A stretch of DNA of 64,000 nt, taken from Deltaproteobacteria bacterium (lineage in GTDB: Bacteria > Desulfobacterota > Desulfovibrionia > Desulfovibrionales > Desulfovibrionaceae). Where the stretch lies: contig JAISOL010000009.1 of assembly GCA_031275645.1 (NCBI GenBank), positions 1 through 64,000 on the forward strand, written 5' to 3'. The translations under genes were made by a program, and so were the position numbers. How positions within the stretch are numbered: position 1 is the stretch's first letter; every line of letters begins with the position of its first letter. This document shows, piece by piece, positions 11,964 through 21,576 of the stretch. The notes under the pieces were generated by a model, which saw only the letters and a list, made by a program, of their open reading frames with translations, was not told the origin of the DNA and did not search any database.

Positions 11964-12352
11964 GCTCCGGCCTCGGAATCGTTTTCAGGTGTAGGCCGGG
12001 CTTTATCCTGAACCGCCGGAAGAATTTTTTCAGCGGTTTTTTCGGCCTCGGCGCCCCGAACCGGTTCAGGCGCGGGAGACTCCCCGGTTTCTTCGTCAGC
12101 GTACGGAGGGCCAGCCGCTCCCTTTTCTCCGGTCGGGGGCGGATTGCCGCCGGCGCGCGGGGCGGGGCGGGGATTCTGTTCCTGCAGATAGGCTTCCACA
12201 TTAATGGTTCTTTGCAGATCCGTGCTTACGCGGCGCAGTTCCGAAAGCAGGCGGGTCACCGTGCGGATCGCTTTGGGCAGGCGTTCCGGGCCCAGCACCA
12301 CGACGGCGAGCAGAATGATCACCAGCAATTCAAAGGAACTTACGCCGAACAT
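11960..12352 (-). CDS. tatB: Twin-arginine translocase subunit TatB
   Basis: MFGVSSFELLVIILLAVVVLGPERLPKAIRTV; 4-nt overlap with tatC. Confidence 0.9.
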   Translation of the reverse strand: MFGVSSFELLVIILLAVVVLGPERLPKAIRTVTRLLSELRRVSTDLQRTINVEAYLQEQNPRPAPRAGGNPPPTGEKGAAGPPYADEETGESPAPEPVRGAEAEKTAEKILPAVQDKARPTPENDSEAGA

Positions 12353-12367
12353 CGTTACCGCCCCGAG

Positions 12368-13828
12368 TCAGTTGTTGTCCGTCTGGTAGTTGGGAGCTTC
12401 CTTGGTAATGATGACGTCATGCACATGGCTTTCGCGCAGACCGGCCGGAGATATCTCCACCAGGCGGGCCTTGCTCTGGAGCTCCGGTATGGACTCGGCT
12501 CCCACATAGCCCATGCCGGCGCGCAGTCCCCCCACCAGTTGATAAATGGTTTCCGACAGGGCTCCCTTGTACGGCACCCGGCCCACGATCCCTTCCGGCA
12601 CGAATTTCTTGCTCTTTTCCTGGAAGTAGCGGTCGGAACTGCCCTCACGCATGGCGTCTATGGAGCCCATGCCCCGGTAGATTTTATAGGTGCGTCCCTG
12701 GTATAGCATGGTTTCGCCCGGGCTTTCCTCGCTGCCCGCGAAGAGACCGCCGATCATCACGATATGCGCGCCCACGGCCAGAGCCTTGACTATGTCGCCG
12801 GAATACTTGATCCCTCCGTCGGCCACCAGACAGCGCCCCATTTCCGCGGCGGCGCGGGAGGCTTCCATGATCGCCGTGACCTGGGGCATGCCCACTCCGG
12901 CCACAATGCGGGTGGTACAGATGGAGCCAGGCCCTATGCCCACTTTCACCGTGTCCGCCCCGGCTTCCAGCACGGCCCTGGCCCCGGCGTAGGTGGCCAC
13001 GTTGCCCGCGATAAGCTGGCAATGAGGAAAGGCCGTCCTGACCTCGCGGATGGCCGCGAGCACATTGGCGGAATGCCCGTGGGCCGAATCCAGCACCAGC
13101 ACATCCGCTCCGGAGTTCAGCAGGGCGGCGGAACGCGGCAGGCAGTCCCTTCCCACTCCTATGGCCGCCCCCACGCGCAGCCTTCCCTGCTCGTCCTTAC
13201 AGGAGTTGGGGTATTTGCGCACTTTTTCTATGTCTTTCATGGTAATCAACCCGCGCAACCGCTTATCCCCATCCACCACCAGTAGTTTTTCGATGCGGTT
13301 AGCGTGGAGCAACTCCTTGGCCTCCTCCAGGGTAGTGCCCACCGGCACCGTGATCAGGCGCCGGCTGGTCATGACCTCTTTGACCGCGGTGTTCTCCAGG
13401 TCTTTAACAAAACGCACGTCGCGGTTAGTGAGGATTCCGACCAGCCTGCTCCCCCGCACCACCGGCAGGCCGGATACGCGGTAGGTGCGCATCAGCTCCA
13501 TAGCCTTGGTCACGTTGTCGTCAGGCCCGACAGTGACGGGATCGCTGATCATGCCGCTCTCGGATTTCTTTACCTTCTCCACTTCATGCGCCTGGGCTTC
13601 AATGCTCATGTTCTTGTGGATTACCCCCAGCCCTCCGTTGCGGGCCATGGAAATGGCCAGGGCGGATTCGGTCACCGTATCCATGGCGGAAGAGACAATG
13701 GGTATATTCAGGGTGATGCAGCCGGTCAGGCGGGAGGAGACGGAAATCTCGTCCGGCGTAAGCTCGGAATATCCCGGTTCCAGGAGTATATCGTCAAAGG
13801 TCAAGGCTCTGTTCACGTCAACGCCCAT
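12368..13828 (-). CDS. guaB: IMP dehydrogenase
   Basis: CBS pair; [20 protein letters not shown] catalytic loop. Confidence 0.97.
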   Translation of the reverse strand: MGVDVNRALTFDDILLEPGYSELTPDEISVSSRLTGCITLNIPIVSSAMDTVTESALAISMARNGGLGVIHKNMSIEAQAHEVEKVKKSESGMISDPVTVGPDDNVTKAMELMRTYRVSGLPVVRGSRLVGILTNRDVRFVKDLENTAVKEVMTSRRLITVPVGTTLEEAKELLHANRIEKLLVVDGDKRLRGLITMKDIEKVRKYPNSCKDEQGRLRVGAAIGVGRDCLPRSAALLNSGADVLVLDSAHGHSANVLAAIREVRTAFPHCQLIAGNVATYAGARAVLEAGADTVKVGIGPGSICTTRIVAGVGMPQVTAIMEASRAAAEMGRCLVADGGIKYSGDIVKALAVGAHIVMIGGLFAGSEESPGETMLYQGRTYKIYRGMGSIDAMREGSSDRYFQEKSKKFVPEGIVGRVPYKGALSETIYQLVGGLRAGMGYVGAESIPELQSKARLVEISPAGLRESHVHDVIITKEAPNYQTDNN

Positions 13829-14027
13829 GTGGCCTCCGCATTAAAGGGTTTGCATTCCGCTTCCGTCCGCAGGCGGTTTTATCCTCCGACCGCCGTATTG
13901 TCTCCTTCTGCGAAGGGAAGGGTCAACGGAAAAGTATTCCCGGCATTGCCAGGAGTCAAGCAGGAATCTCCAGCGGATGTTCCCGCCGCGCAGGCCCTGC
14001 CCGCCGGGCGGGCGCGGAACGAAATTT

Positions 14028-14070
14028 GCTCCTGTCGGTTTTTCGTGCTATAAACCGACCCGAAAGGAGC
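14028..14070 (+). promoter_or_regulatory. Large stem-loop in the leader of the 14152 ORF
   Basis: Left arm GCTCCTGTCGGTTT pairs with AAACCGAC and, after a 5-nt bulge, AGGAGC. Confidence 0.45.
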
Positions 14071-14151
14071 ATCTCAAGCGCAAACCGCCGCGTAAGGCGC
14101 TCGTTCGTAATTCCGGGAGTACAGGTTCTCCGGAGTTGAAAGAGACTGCAA

Positions 14152-14403
14152 ATGAAAACAGAAAAAAAAAGCTATCCCTTTGAATTCATAGTGGATGAGC
14201 ATTTTTTCCGCTCCAATCAGCGCAAGGAGACGGTCATGCTGATTGTGAACGGCTCAACCCACATTGTCCATATAGAAGGCTATATCCGTCTGCCCAACGG
14301 GCGATACAAACTTTACGGCAGTCCTCCTCCCCCGGGCAAGGAAAATTACCGCTCGATTATTTATCTGCAGAACATACAGGTCGTTCCGGATCCTCCCTCA
14401 TGA
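14152..14403 (+). CDS. Small hypothetical protein (83 aa)
   Basis: Complete ORF on the strand of the following gene; no recognised domain. Confidence 0.5.
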   Translation: MKTEKKSYPFEFIVDEHFFRSNQRKETVMLIVNGSTHIVHIEGYIRLPNGRYKLYGSPPPPGKENYRSIIYLQNIQVVPDPPS

Positions 14404-14449
14404 AGCTTCAGCCCGCGCCCCCGCCCCGCGCGCCTGCCGGCTCCGGCTT

Positions 14450-16126
14450 ATGCCGGGATTGAAGTTCGGGCGCCCGGCCCGCGTTCCGCGGCGGGCCGTC
14501 CAGATTTTCAGCCTGTTTCTTTTTCTCTGGCTGCTCTGGCGGACGGCTTGGCCCATGAAAGAGATCTTTTTGCCTTCCGAGTTTTTTCTGCGCCTGGATC
14601 CCCTGGCCGCTCTGGCCCTGCCCCTGGCTTTGCGCGAGTTTATTCCCTCCCTTCTGCCCGGTCTGGGCGTACTGCTCCTGGCCGTATTTTTCGGGCGCGT
14701 TTTCTGTGGCTACATCTGCCCCATGGGAGCGACCCTGGATTTATTCCGCCTGTCCGGCGGCCTCATTACGGGCCGGGAAAAAAAACTCCGCGCCGTTCCA
14801 GGTCTGCACAGGGCGAAGTATCTGTTTCTGGCTGTCCTGCTGGGCTCGTCCCTGGCCGGGGTAAACTTGGTTTTCTGGGGCTCCCCTCTGGCCCTGATCA
14901 CCAGATTCTACTCCCTTTTCCTGCATCCCCTGCTGCTCCTGGCCGCTGATTTTTCTCTGGAGGCTTCGCGGCCGCTGCTTTCCGCCCTGGATTTTCCCTC
15001 TCTCGCCTATGCTTCCCTCAACCCGCGCCGTTTTGACTCCATGTATTTTATTCTGTTCTTTTTCGGCCTGCTTTTTGTTCTGGAAGGGCTCCGGCCCCGT
15101 TTCTGGTGCTCCTGCCTTTGCCCGGCCGGCGCTTTGCTGGGGCTTTGTTCCCGCCGCCCGCTCTGGCGGCGCAGGGTAGGGATCTGCGGGACTTGCGGGC
15201 AATGTTCCCGCATCTGCCCGAGCGGAGCCATTTTAGCGGAGGCTCCGAGGATCTGCGCGCATTCCGAGTGTTTTGCCTGCCGCGCCTGCGCGGATATATG
15301 CCCGGTCAGGGGGACGAGTTTCGCCTTCAGGCCGGAAGCTGTTCCGGACGGAGACAAAGTTTTCCCCGAAGCGCCGCCGGTTCCGGCTTTTCTTCCTCCG
15401 CGCCGGGCTGTCCTGGGAATGGTCGGGGCCGGGGTCATCCTGGCCTCGGTGCAGTACTCCGGAGTTTATTCCCTCCTGCGTCCGGCCGCCAGAGGGAACG
15501 TCTGGCCGGACGGTCTGTTGCGCCCTCCGGGTTCCCTGCCGGAAGCGGAATTCCTTCTGCGTTGCCTGCGTTGCGGGCAATGTATGAAAGCCTGTCCCAC
15601 CAACGGCCTGCAACCGGCCGGCCCGGCTTTCGGCCCGGAAGCTCTTTTCAGCCCTGTCCTCCTGCCCAGGCGCGGGCCGTGTGAGCCGGAATGCAATCTC
15701 TGCGGGCTGGTCTGTCCGAGCAAGGCCATTTCTTCCCTGCGCCCCGAAGAAAAGCAGTGGGCCAAGATCGGAACGGCGGTGGTTCTGCGGCGGAGTTGTC
15801 TGGCCTGGGCTGAAGGGCGGCGCTGCGTGGTCTGCCAGGAGGTCTGTCCTTACGGGGCCATAAGTCTTTCCCGGCAGGAGAACACGCCCGTGCCCGTTCC
15901 TCTGGTGCTGGCCGCGCGTTGTTTCGGCTGCGGCTACTGCGAGCAGCATTGCCCTGTGCGTCTGCCCGCCATAGTGGTAAAGCCTCTGAACGCCCTGCGC
16001 CTTGCCGGGGGAAGCTACCCGGAGGCGGCCAGAGAAGCCGGCTTGGAACTTATCCTAGGCGACGGAGAAGGCGGTTTCGACGACTTCGTCCCCGCCGGGG
16101 AACTGCCTCCGGGCTTTACGGAATAG
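14450..16126 (+). CDS. NapH/NapG-like membrane polyferredoxin (fusion-like)
   Basis: NapH-type TM region with CGYICPMGA and CSCLCPAGA; internal RRAVLGMVGAGVILA segment; multiple CxxCxxxCP clusters. Confidence 0.82.
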   Translation: MPGLKFGRPARVPRRAVQIFSLFLFLWLLWRTAWPMKEIFLPSEFFLRLDPLAALALPLALREFIPSLLPGLGVLLLAVFFGRVFCGYICPMGATLDLFRLSGGLITGREKKLRAVPGLHRAKYLFLAVLLGSSLAGVNLVFWGSPLALITRFYSLFLHPLLLLAADFSLEASRPLLSALDFPSLAYASLNPRRFDSMYFILFFFGLLFVLEGLRPRFWCSCLCPAGALLGLCSRRPLWRRRVGICGTCGQCSRICPSGAILAEAPRICAHSECFACRACADICPVRGTSFAFRPEAVPDGDKVFPEAPPVPAFLPPRRAVLGMVGAGVILASVQYSGVYSLLRPAARGNVWPDGLLRPPGSLPEAEFLLRCLRCGQCMKACPTNGLQPAGPAFGPEALFSPVLLPRRGPCEPECNLCGLVCPSKAISSLRPEEKQWAKIGTAVVLRRSCLAWAEGRRCVVCQEVCPYGAISLSRQENTPVPVPLVLAARCFGCGYCEQHCPVRLPAIVVKPLNALRLAGGSYPEAAREAGLELILGDGEGGFDDFVPAGELPPGFTE

Positions 16127-16330
16127 GAGCCCTTTCCGGATTGCTCGCGGGCATCCCGGAGGTTGGCTTGACTATTTCACCCAGCTCGGTTAAGGACTTC
16201 ATCGTCGACTTCCGGATCAATTTTATTCTGAAATTGCTCAGATTATGGCAAATCCCGGAAGTAGGACTTTGTAAAGGCATGTCCGCTTCGGCGCTTTACG
16301 GCCGCATTCACTGCCGTCAGCGCCTTCGTC

Positions 16331-16366
16331 CGGATTGACGGAGCGTGAAACAAGAGTTTCAATCCG
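16331..16366 (+). promoter_or_regulatory. Stem-loop in the BKACE leader
   Basis: CGGATTG...TGAAAC-AAGA-GTTTCAATCCG. Confidence 0.35.
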
Positions 16367-16393
16367 CAAAAACATAAAAAGAGGAGATTCTCA

Positions 16394-17326
16394 ATGGCCA
16401 AGATATTTATCACGGCTGCTATCACAGGGGCCATTCACACCCCTACTCTCTCCGAGTATCTGCCCCTGACGGAGCAGCAGATTATTGACCAGGCGGTGGG
16501 CGCGCACGAAGCCGGGGCCGCCGTTGTCCATATCCACGGGCGGGATCCCGCCACCGGCAGGCCCTCGGTGGATAAAGGAGTTATCGGAACCATTCTTTCC
16601 GGCATAAAGAAGCGCTGTAACGTCGCCATCTGTCTGACCACCGGGGCCGGGCTGGGGATGAGCCTGGAGGAGCGCGTCTCCGGCGTGCCTCTTTTCGGGC
16701 CCGAAATAGCTTCCTGCAATTCCGGTTCCTTCAATTTTTATCTCGGCCCCCTGGCCAAGAACAAAAAAATGCAGAAACCTCTCTTTGACTGGGAAGTGCC
16801 GTATCTAGAAAGCACGGAAGATCTTGTATTCTCAAATACTTTCAAGGGATTGCGCTACTATATCAAAACCATGCACGAGCATGGCTCCCTGCCGGAATTT
16901 GAGGTTTATGAAGCCGGCATGATCAACAATATAGCCTATCTGCGGGAGGAGGGCACTCTCAAGGGGCTTATATATATTCAGTTTGTCATGGGCATCATGG
17001 GCGGCCTGCCGGCGAGCGTGGACAATCTCGTCTTTCTGCGCCAGACCGCCGACAATCTGCTGGGCAAGGGCGGCTACGTCTGGTCCTGCGCGGCAGCGGG
17101 GCGGAACCAGTTCCCCATAATTGCCGCCGGTCTGGCCATGGGCGGGAATATCCGCGTGGGTCTTGAAGACAACCTTTACCTCAAGCCCGGCGTGCTGGCC
17201 AAAAACAGCGCGGAGCAGGTCACGGCCGTCCGCAGCATCGCCGAAGCCATGGGTTACGAGATAGCCACTTCGGATGAGGCCCGCGCCGTCCTCAAGCTGA
17301 AGGGAGGGGACAAGGTGAAGTTTTAG
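16394..17326 (+). CDS. BKACE family protein (3-keto-5-aminohexanoate cleavage enzyme-like, DUF849)
   Basis: AGAAVVHIHGRDPATGRPS, ASCNSGSFNF and related BKACE motifs; substrate not determinable. Confidence 0.88.
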   Translation: MAKIFITAAITGAIHTPTLSEYLPLTEQQIIDQAVGAHEAGAAVVHIHGRDPATGRPSVDKGVIGTILSGIKKRCNVAICLTTGAGLGMSLEERVSGVPLFGPEIASCNSGSFNFYLGPLAKNKKMQKPLFDWEVPYLESTEDLVFSNTFKGLRYYIKTMHEHGSLPEFEVYEAGMINNIAYLREEGTLKGLIYIQFVMGIMGGLPASVDNLVFLRQTADNLLGKGGYVWSCAAAGRNQFPIIAAGLAMGGNIRVGLEDNLYLKPGVLAKNSAEQVTAVRSIAEAMGYEIATSDEARAVLKLKGGDKVKF

Positions 17327-17388
17327 GGGGAAAGCCGCAATCCGCGGGGTCAGGAGCCTTCCGCTTCAATTACAGCCGCTTCACGGGG

Positions 17389-17447
17389 AGGATGTTAAGC
17401 CGGGGATATCTCCCGGCGGCACATCCTACCCGTTCCCGCGGTTTTTT
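17389..17447. terminator. Compound hairpin between convergent BKACE and crotonase genes
   Basis: AGGATGT-taa-GCCGGG...CCCGGC-ggc-ACATCCT, then CCGCGGTTTTTT. Confidence 0.55.
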
Positions 17448-17455
17448 ATAAGGAA

Positions 17456-18235
17456 TCAGCTCTTGAATTGGGCCGGGCGTTTTTCCAGGAAGGCGCTCAT
17501 GCCTTCTTTCTGATCCTCGGAGGCGAAACAGAGGGAAACGAGCTCCCGTTCCAGACCTATGGCCTTATAGATATCTTCATCCTGGCCGCGAACGAGGGAG
17601 GCCTTGCAGTAGCGCAGAGCGCTCGCGGGCTTGGAAGTGATGATGTCCATAATCTTCCTGGATTCTTCCAGCAGTTTGTCCTGGGCAAATACTTTGTTCA
17701 CCAGACCTATGCGCAGGGCTTCTTCCGCCGTGATCGTATTCCCGGAGAAAATCAGTTCCCTGGCGATTCCGGGGCCCACAAGCCGCGGCAGGCGCTGGCT
17801 GCCGCCGAAGCCGGGCATGATGCCGAGGTTAACCTCCGGCTGGCCGAATCTGGCGTTGGTGCTGGCATAGCGGAAGTCGCAGGCCATGCACAGCTCGTTT
17901 CCGCCGCCCAGGGCGAAACCGTTCACCGCCGCCATAATCGGTTTTTCAATGCTTTCAATGTGGTTGAAAATCTGCTGACCCAGGAGCATATACCCCCGGG
18001 CCTGTTCGGGATTGTATGGAGCCATCTGGCTGATGTCCGCTCCGGCCACAAAGGCTTTTTCTCCGGCGCCCGTGATTATGGCTCCCTTGATGCCATCGTT
18101 GGCTTCAAGTTCGTCCAGGGCTTTGCTCAGATCATTCAGGAGATCGCTATTGAGAGCGTTTAAAGCTTTCGGCCGATTCATGGTGATGAGGGCAACTTTT
18201 CCGGTAACTTCGAAGAGCAGGTTTTCAAAAGCCAT
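17456..18235 (-). CDS. Enoyl-CoA hydratase / crotonase family protein
   Basis: ALGGGNELCMACDFRYAS and FGQPEVNLGIMPGFGGSQRLPRLVG with both catalytic Glu residues. Confidence 0.92.
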   Translation of the reverse strand: MAFENLLFEVTGKVALITMNRPKALNALNSDLLNDLSKALDELEANDGIKGAIITGAGEKAFVAGADISQMAPYNPEQARGYMLLGQQIFNHIESIEKPIMAAVNGFALGGGNELCMACDFRYASTNARFGQPEVNLGIMPGFGGSQRLPRLVGPGIARELIFSGNTITAEEALRIGLVNKVFAQDKLLEESRKIMDIITSKPASALRYCKASLVRGQDEDIYKAIGLERELVSLCFASEDQKEGMSAFLEKRPAQFKS

Positions 18236-18322
18236 GTCGCGTCTCCTTATATGCTTTTAAGTGGTTATTGAATATGGCCGCGCGCCCGCCGGGGAAAGGC
18301 GGGCGCCGCGGGACAAAGTTTC

Positions 18323-19855
18323 CTATTTTACCAGGCCGACGGGCTCGCTTTTGAATATGCGGGCGTCCATGAGCTTTGGCTGCCCCTTGATGACGGGTTT
18401 GAATTCCATGTGTTGCAGAATGTCTTTTTCGATGTCGATGCCCGGAGCTACTTCAATCAGATGCAGGCCGTCCTTTTGCAGCTCGAACACGGCGCGTTCC
18501 GTTATGTACAGCACAGGCTGTCCGGTCTGGACGGCATATTCGCCGCTGAAGGTCACATGGCCGACCTTTTTCAGAAATTTTTTCACGCTCCCTTCCTGCT
18601 CAATGCTCAGTTTGCCGTTTTCGGCCTTTACTTTCAGGCCTTTGGCGGTAAAAGTGCCGCAGTAGAAGAGCCGCTTGGCGTTCTGGGTTATATTGATGAA
18701 ACCGCCGCAACCGGTGATGCGCGGCCCCATCTTGCTGACGTTGATATTGCCTTTCTCGTCGCATTCCGCCAGACCCAGATAGGCCAGATCCAGACCGCCG
18801 CCATCGTAGAAATCAAACTGGTAAGCCTGATCCAGGATGCAGTCCGGGTTCACGGAGCAGCCGAAGAGACCTCCTCCGGCAGGAACGCCGCCCACAGGCC
18901 CGGCTTCCACGGTCAGGGTCATGTAATCGCCTATGCCTTCCTCGTTGGCCACCATGGCCACCGCTTCAGGCACGCCTATGCCCAGGTTGACTATGGCGTT
19001 GGGCGTAAGCTCGAAAGCGCAGCGGCGCCCTATGATTTTACGCTCGTCCAGGGGCAGGGGCGGGAGAGAGCTCGTGGGAATCTTCTTCATGCCCGCATGA
19101 ACATCGATCATGCCGGGCAAGGCCTCTGTCATGTTCTTTTCAAAGGGAACCTCCACCACGGCGTCAACGTAGATATGGGGGATGCGCACGGACTTGGAGT
19201 CAATGCTCCCCGCCTTGACCACCTTGCCCACCTGGACAATGACCTTGCCGCCGTTGGCTTTGACCGCCTGGGCTATGGACAGGGCGCCAAGGGTCACGCC
19301 CTCGCTTTCAAAGGAGATATTGCCCTTTTCGTCGGCACAGGTGCCGCGCAGGAAACAGCAGTTCGGGCGATGGGCCTTGTACAGCAACTGCTCCCGTCCG
19401 CCCAGAGTGACAACCTCGACAATATCCTCCTTGGTGGCGGAATTGAGTTTGCCGCCGTCCAGACGGGGATCCACGAAAGTCTTGAGTCCGACATGGGTTA
19501 CCGTGCCCACCTTGCCGGCGGCCGTGTCGCGGAAGAGCTGGGCAATGGTGCCCTGGGGAAGGTTGTAGGCTTCGATTTTGTTTTCCACGGCGAGTTTGCC
19601 GAGGTTGGGGCTCAGGTTCCAGTGTCCGCCGATGACTCTTTTCAGCAGGCCCTCATGCCCCAGGTGATTCAAATCGGCCTGTCCCGCGGCATAAATCAGA
19701 GTGAGATTCTTTGGGGAACCTGTCTTCAGGAAGCGCTCTTCCAAAGCGCAGGCCAGTTGTTCCGGGAACATATTCCGCACAAAGCCTTCTGTAGCCAGAA
19801 TGTCGTTGTCATTTACAAGGGCAGCGGCTTCTTCAGGGCTGATAAATTTGGCCAT
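18323..19855 (-). CDS. Acetate/propionate-type CoA-transferase (YdiF family)
   Basis: Fused alpha/beta CoA-transferase with TVEAGPVGGVPAGG catalytic Glu region. Confidence 0.88.
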   Translation of the reverse strand: MAKFISPEEAAALVNDNDILATEGFVRNMFPEQLACALEERFLKTGSPKNLTLIYAAGQADLNHLGHEGLLKRVIGGHWNLSPNLGKLAVENKIEAYNLPQGTIAQLFRDTAAGKVGTVTHVGLKTFVDPRLDGGKLNSATKEDIVEVVTLGGREQLLYKAHRPNCCFLRGTCADEKGNISFESEGVTLGALSIAQAVKANGGKVIVQVGKVVKAGSIDSKSVRIPHIYVDAVVEVPFEKNMTEALPGMIDVHAGMKKIPTSSLPPLPLDERKIIGRRCAFELTPNAIVNLGIGVPEAVAMVANEEGIGDYMTLTVEAGPVGGVPAGGGLFGCSVNPDCILDQAYQFDFYDGGGLDLAYLGLAECDEKGNINVSKMGPRITGCGGFINITQNAKRLFYCGTFTAKGLKVKAENGKLSIEQEGSVKKFLKKVGHVTFSGEYAVQTGQPVLYITERAVFELQKDGLHLIEVAPGIDIEKDILQHMEFKPVIKGQPKLMDARIFKSEPVGLVK

Positions 19856-20086
19856 GGGTCTTCTCCTGATGTGTTTGATGTGAATTAATGAATTCGGCGT
19901 AATACCTATTCTAGTCATGTGTGCGATAAAATCAAGCTGTTTTTTGCGGATCCGTATTAATCATGCCGTCGCGTTATATGCATATCCAAAGAAATCATAT
20001 CGGATACGGGTTTCCGGCATTTACAGAATCACGGTCCGTATGAGAAAAACAGAACGGAATTTCATCTGACAAAAAGGAGACTCATT

Positions 20087-21376
20087 ATGGCCGATGGAAA
20101 TTACAGGTTTGAAACCGTTCAGATCCACGCCGGGCAGGAAAAACCGGACTCCGCCACTGATGCGCGGGCGGTTCCCGTCTACCAGACCACGTCCTATGTG
20201 TTCCCCTCTTCAAAGTCCGCGCGGGATCGCTTTGCTCTGGCCGAAGCGGGCAACATCTACTCCCGGATCATGAACCCCACCTGGGATGTCTTTGAGCGGC
20301 GCATGGCCGCCCTGGAGAAAGGCGTGGCGGCTCTGGCGACCGCCTCGGGCGCGGCGGCCGTCACCTATGCGATCCAGAACATCACCAGAAGCGGCGATCA
20401 CATAGTCTCGGACAATCAGCTTTACGGCGGTACTTACAACCTTTTCGCCAATACTCTCAAAGATATGGGGGTGGAGGTCAGCTTTGTGGACGGCAGCGAC
20501 CCCGCAAACTTCGAACGCGCCATCCGGACGAATACCAAGGCTCTTTTTTTCGAAAGCGTGGGGAACCCGAACGCCAGCATTGTGGATATGGAAGAGGTGG
20601 CGGCCATTGCCCACCGGCACGGCATCCCCGCGATTGTGGACAGCACCTTCGCCACTCCGTACCTGTTGCGTCCCATTGAGTACGGCGTGGATATCGTTGT
20701 CCATTCGGCGACGAAATTCATCGGCGGTCACGGCACTTCCATAGGCGGCGTGATTGTGGACGGAGGCATATTCGACTGGGCGCAGAACGACAAATTTCCC
20801 GGCCTGAGCAGGCCCAATTCCAGCTACCACGGCATTGTCTTTACCGATGCGGTAAAGAATCTGGCCTACATCATCAAGGCCAGGACCACCCTGCTCCGTG
20901 ATTCCGGCGCCGCTCTCTCGCCCTTCAACGCCTTTCTTTTCCTCCAGGGTCTCGAAACCCTTTCGTTGCGCGTCGAGCGGCATATTGAAAACGCTCTCAA
21001 GGTGGTGGACTGGCTGAAAAGGCATCCCCAGGTAGAAAGGGTGAATCATCCCGCCCTGCCGGGGCATCGGGATCACGCGCTCTACAAGAAATATTTTCCC
21101 AAGGGCGGCGCTTCAATTTTCACCTTTGAGCTCAAGGGCGATGCGGAAAAGGCCAAACGCTTCACCGAGGAGCTTCATCTCTTCTCGCTCCTGGCAAACG
21201 TGGCGGACGTGAAGTCTCTGGTCATTCACCCGGCTTCCACCACCCACTCCCAGATGAGCGGGAGCGAACTTCTCGCGTCGGGCATCAAGCCCAATACGGT
21301 GCGTCTTTCCATAGGCACGGAGCACATTGACGACATCATAGACGATCTCGGGCAGGCTTTCGAGGCCGTGAGATAA
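20087..21376 (+). CDS. metY: O-acetylhomoserine aminocarboxypropyltransferase / sulfhydrylase
   Basis: Cys/Met metabolism PLP enzyme; SATKFIGGHGTSIGGV PLP-Lys motif; MetY-type length. Confidence 0.9.
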   Translation: MADGNYRFETVQIHAGQEKPDSATDARAVPVYQTTSYVFPSSKSARDRFALAEAGNIYSRIMNPTWDVFERRMAALEKGVAALATASGAAAVTYAIQNITRSGDHIVSDNQLYGGTYNLFANTLKDMGVEVSFVDGSDPANFERAIRTNTKALFFESVGNPNASIVDMEEVAAIAHRHGIPAIVDSTFATPYLLRPIEYGVDIVVHSATKFIGGHGTSIGGVIVDGGIFDWAQNDKFPGLSRPNSSYHGIVFTDAVKNLAYIIKARTTLLRDSGAALSPFNAFLFLQGLETLSLRVERHIENALKVVDWLKRHPQVERVNHPALPGHRDHALYKKYFPKGGASIFTFELKGDAEKAKRFTEELHLFSLLANVADVKSLVIHPASTTHSQMSGSELLASGIKPNTVRLSIGTEHIDDIIDDLGQAFEAVR

Positions 21377-21514
21377 GGCCGCAAAAAAAATTCTTGCCTT
21401 TTGTTATTCGGCAGGGTATCCACCTCTTTTGTGTGGTTTATCGTGCTCTTTCCGGCGTTGCCGGGGTGACTCATATGTTTCTTTTCAGGCGGGCGGGCTT
21501 TTCTATGGTTCGCC

Positions 21515-21533
21515 GGGCAAATTTTTTTTGCCC
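21515..21533 (+). terminator. Hairpin GGGCAAA-TTTTT-TTTGCCC
   Basis: Inverted repeat between metY and the Fur box. Confidence 0.4.
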
Positions 21534-21540
21534 ATTTAAC

Positions 21541-21559
21541 GATAATGATATTCAATTTC
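21541..21559 (+). promoter_or_regulatory. Candidate Fur box
   Basis: GATAATGATATTCAATTTC matches 16 of 19 positions of the GATAATGATAATCATTATC consensus. Confidence 0.65.
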
Positions 21560-21576
21560 AAACACAGGAGAAGATT

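Noticed and set aside
18410-19888. 492-aa plus-strand ORF
   Set aside because: Antisense to the CoA-transferase gene
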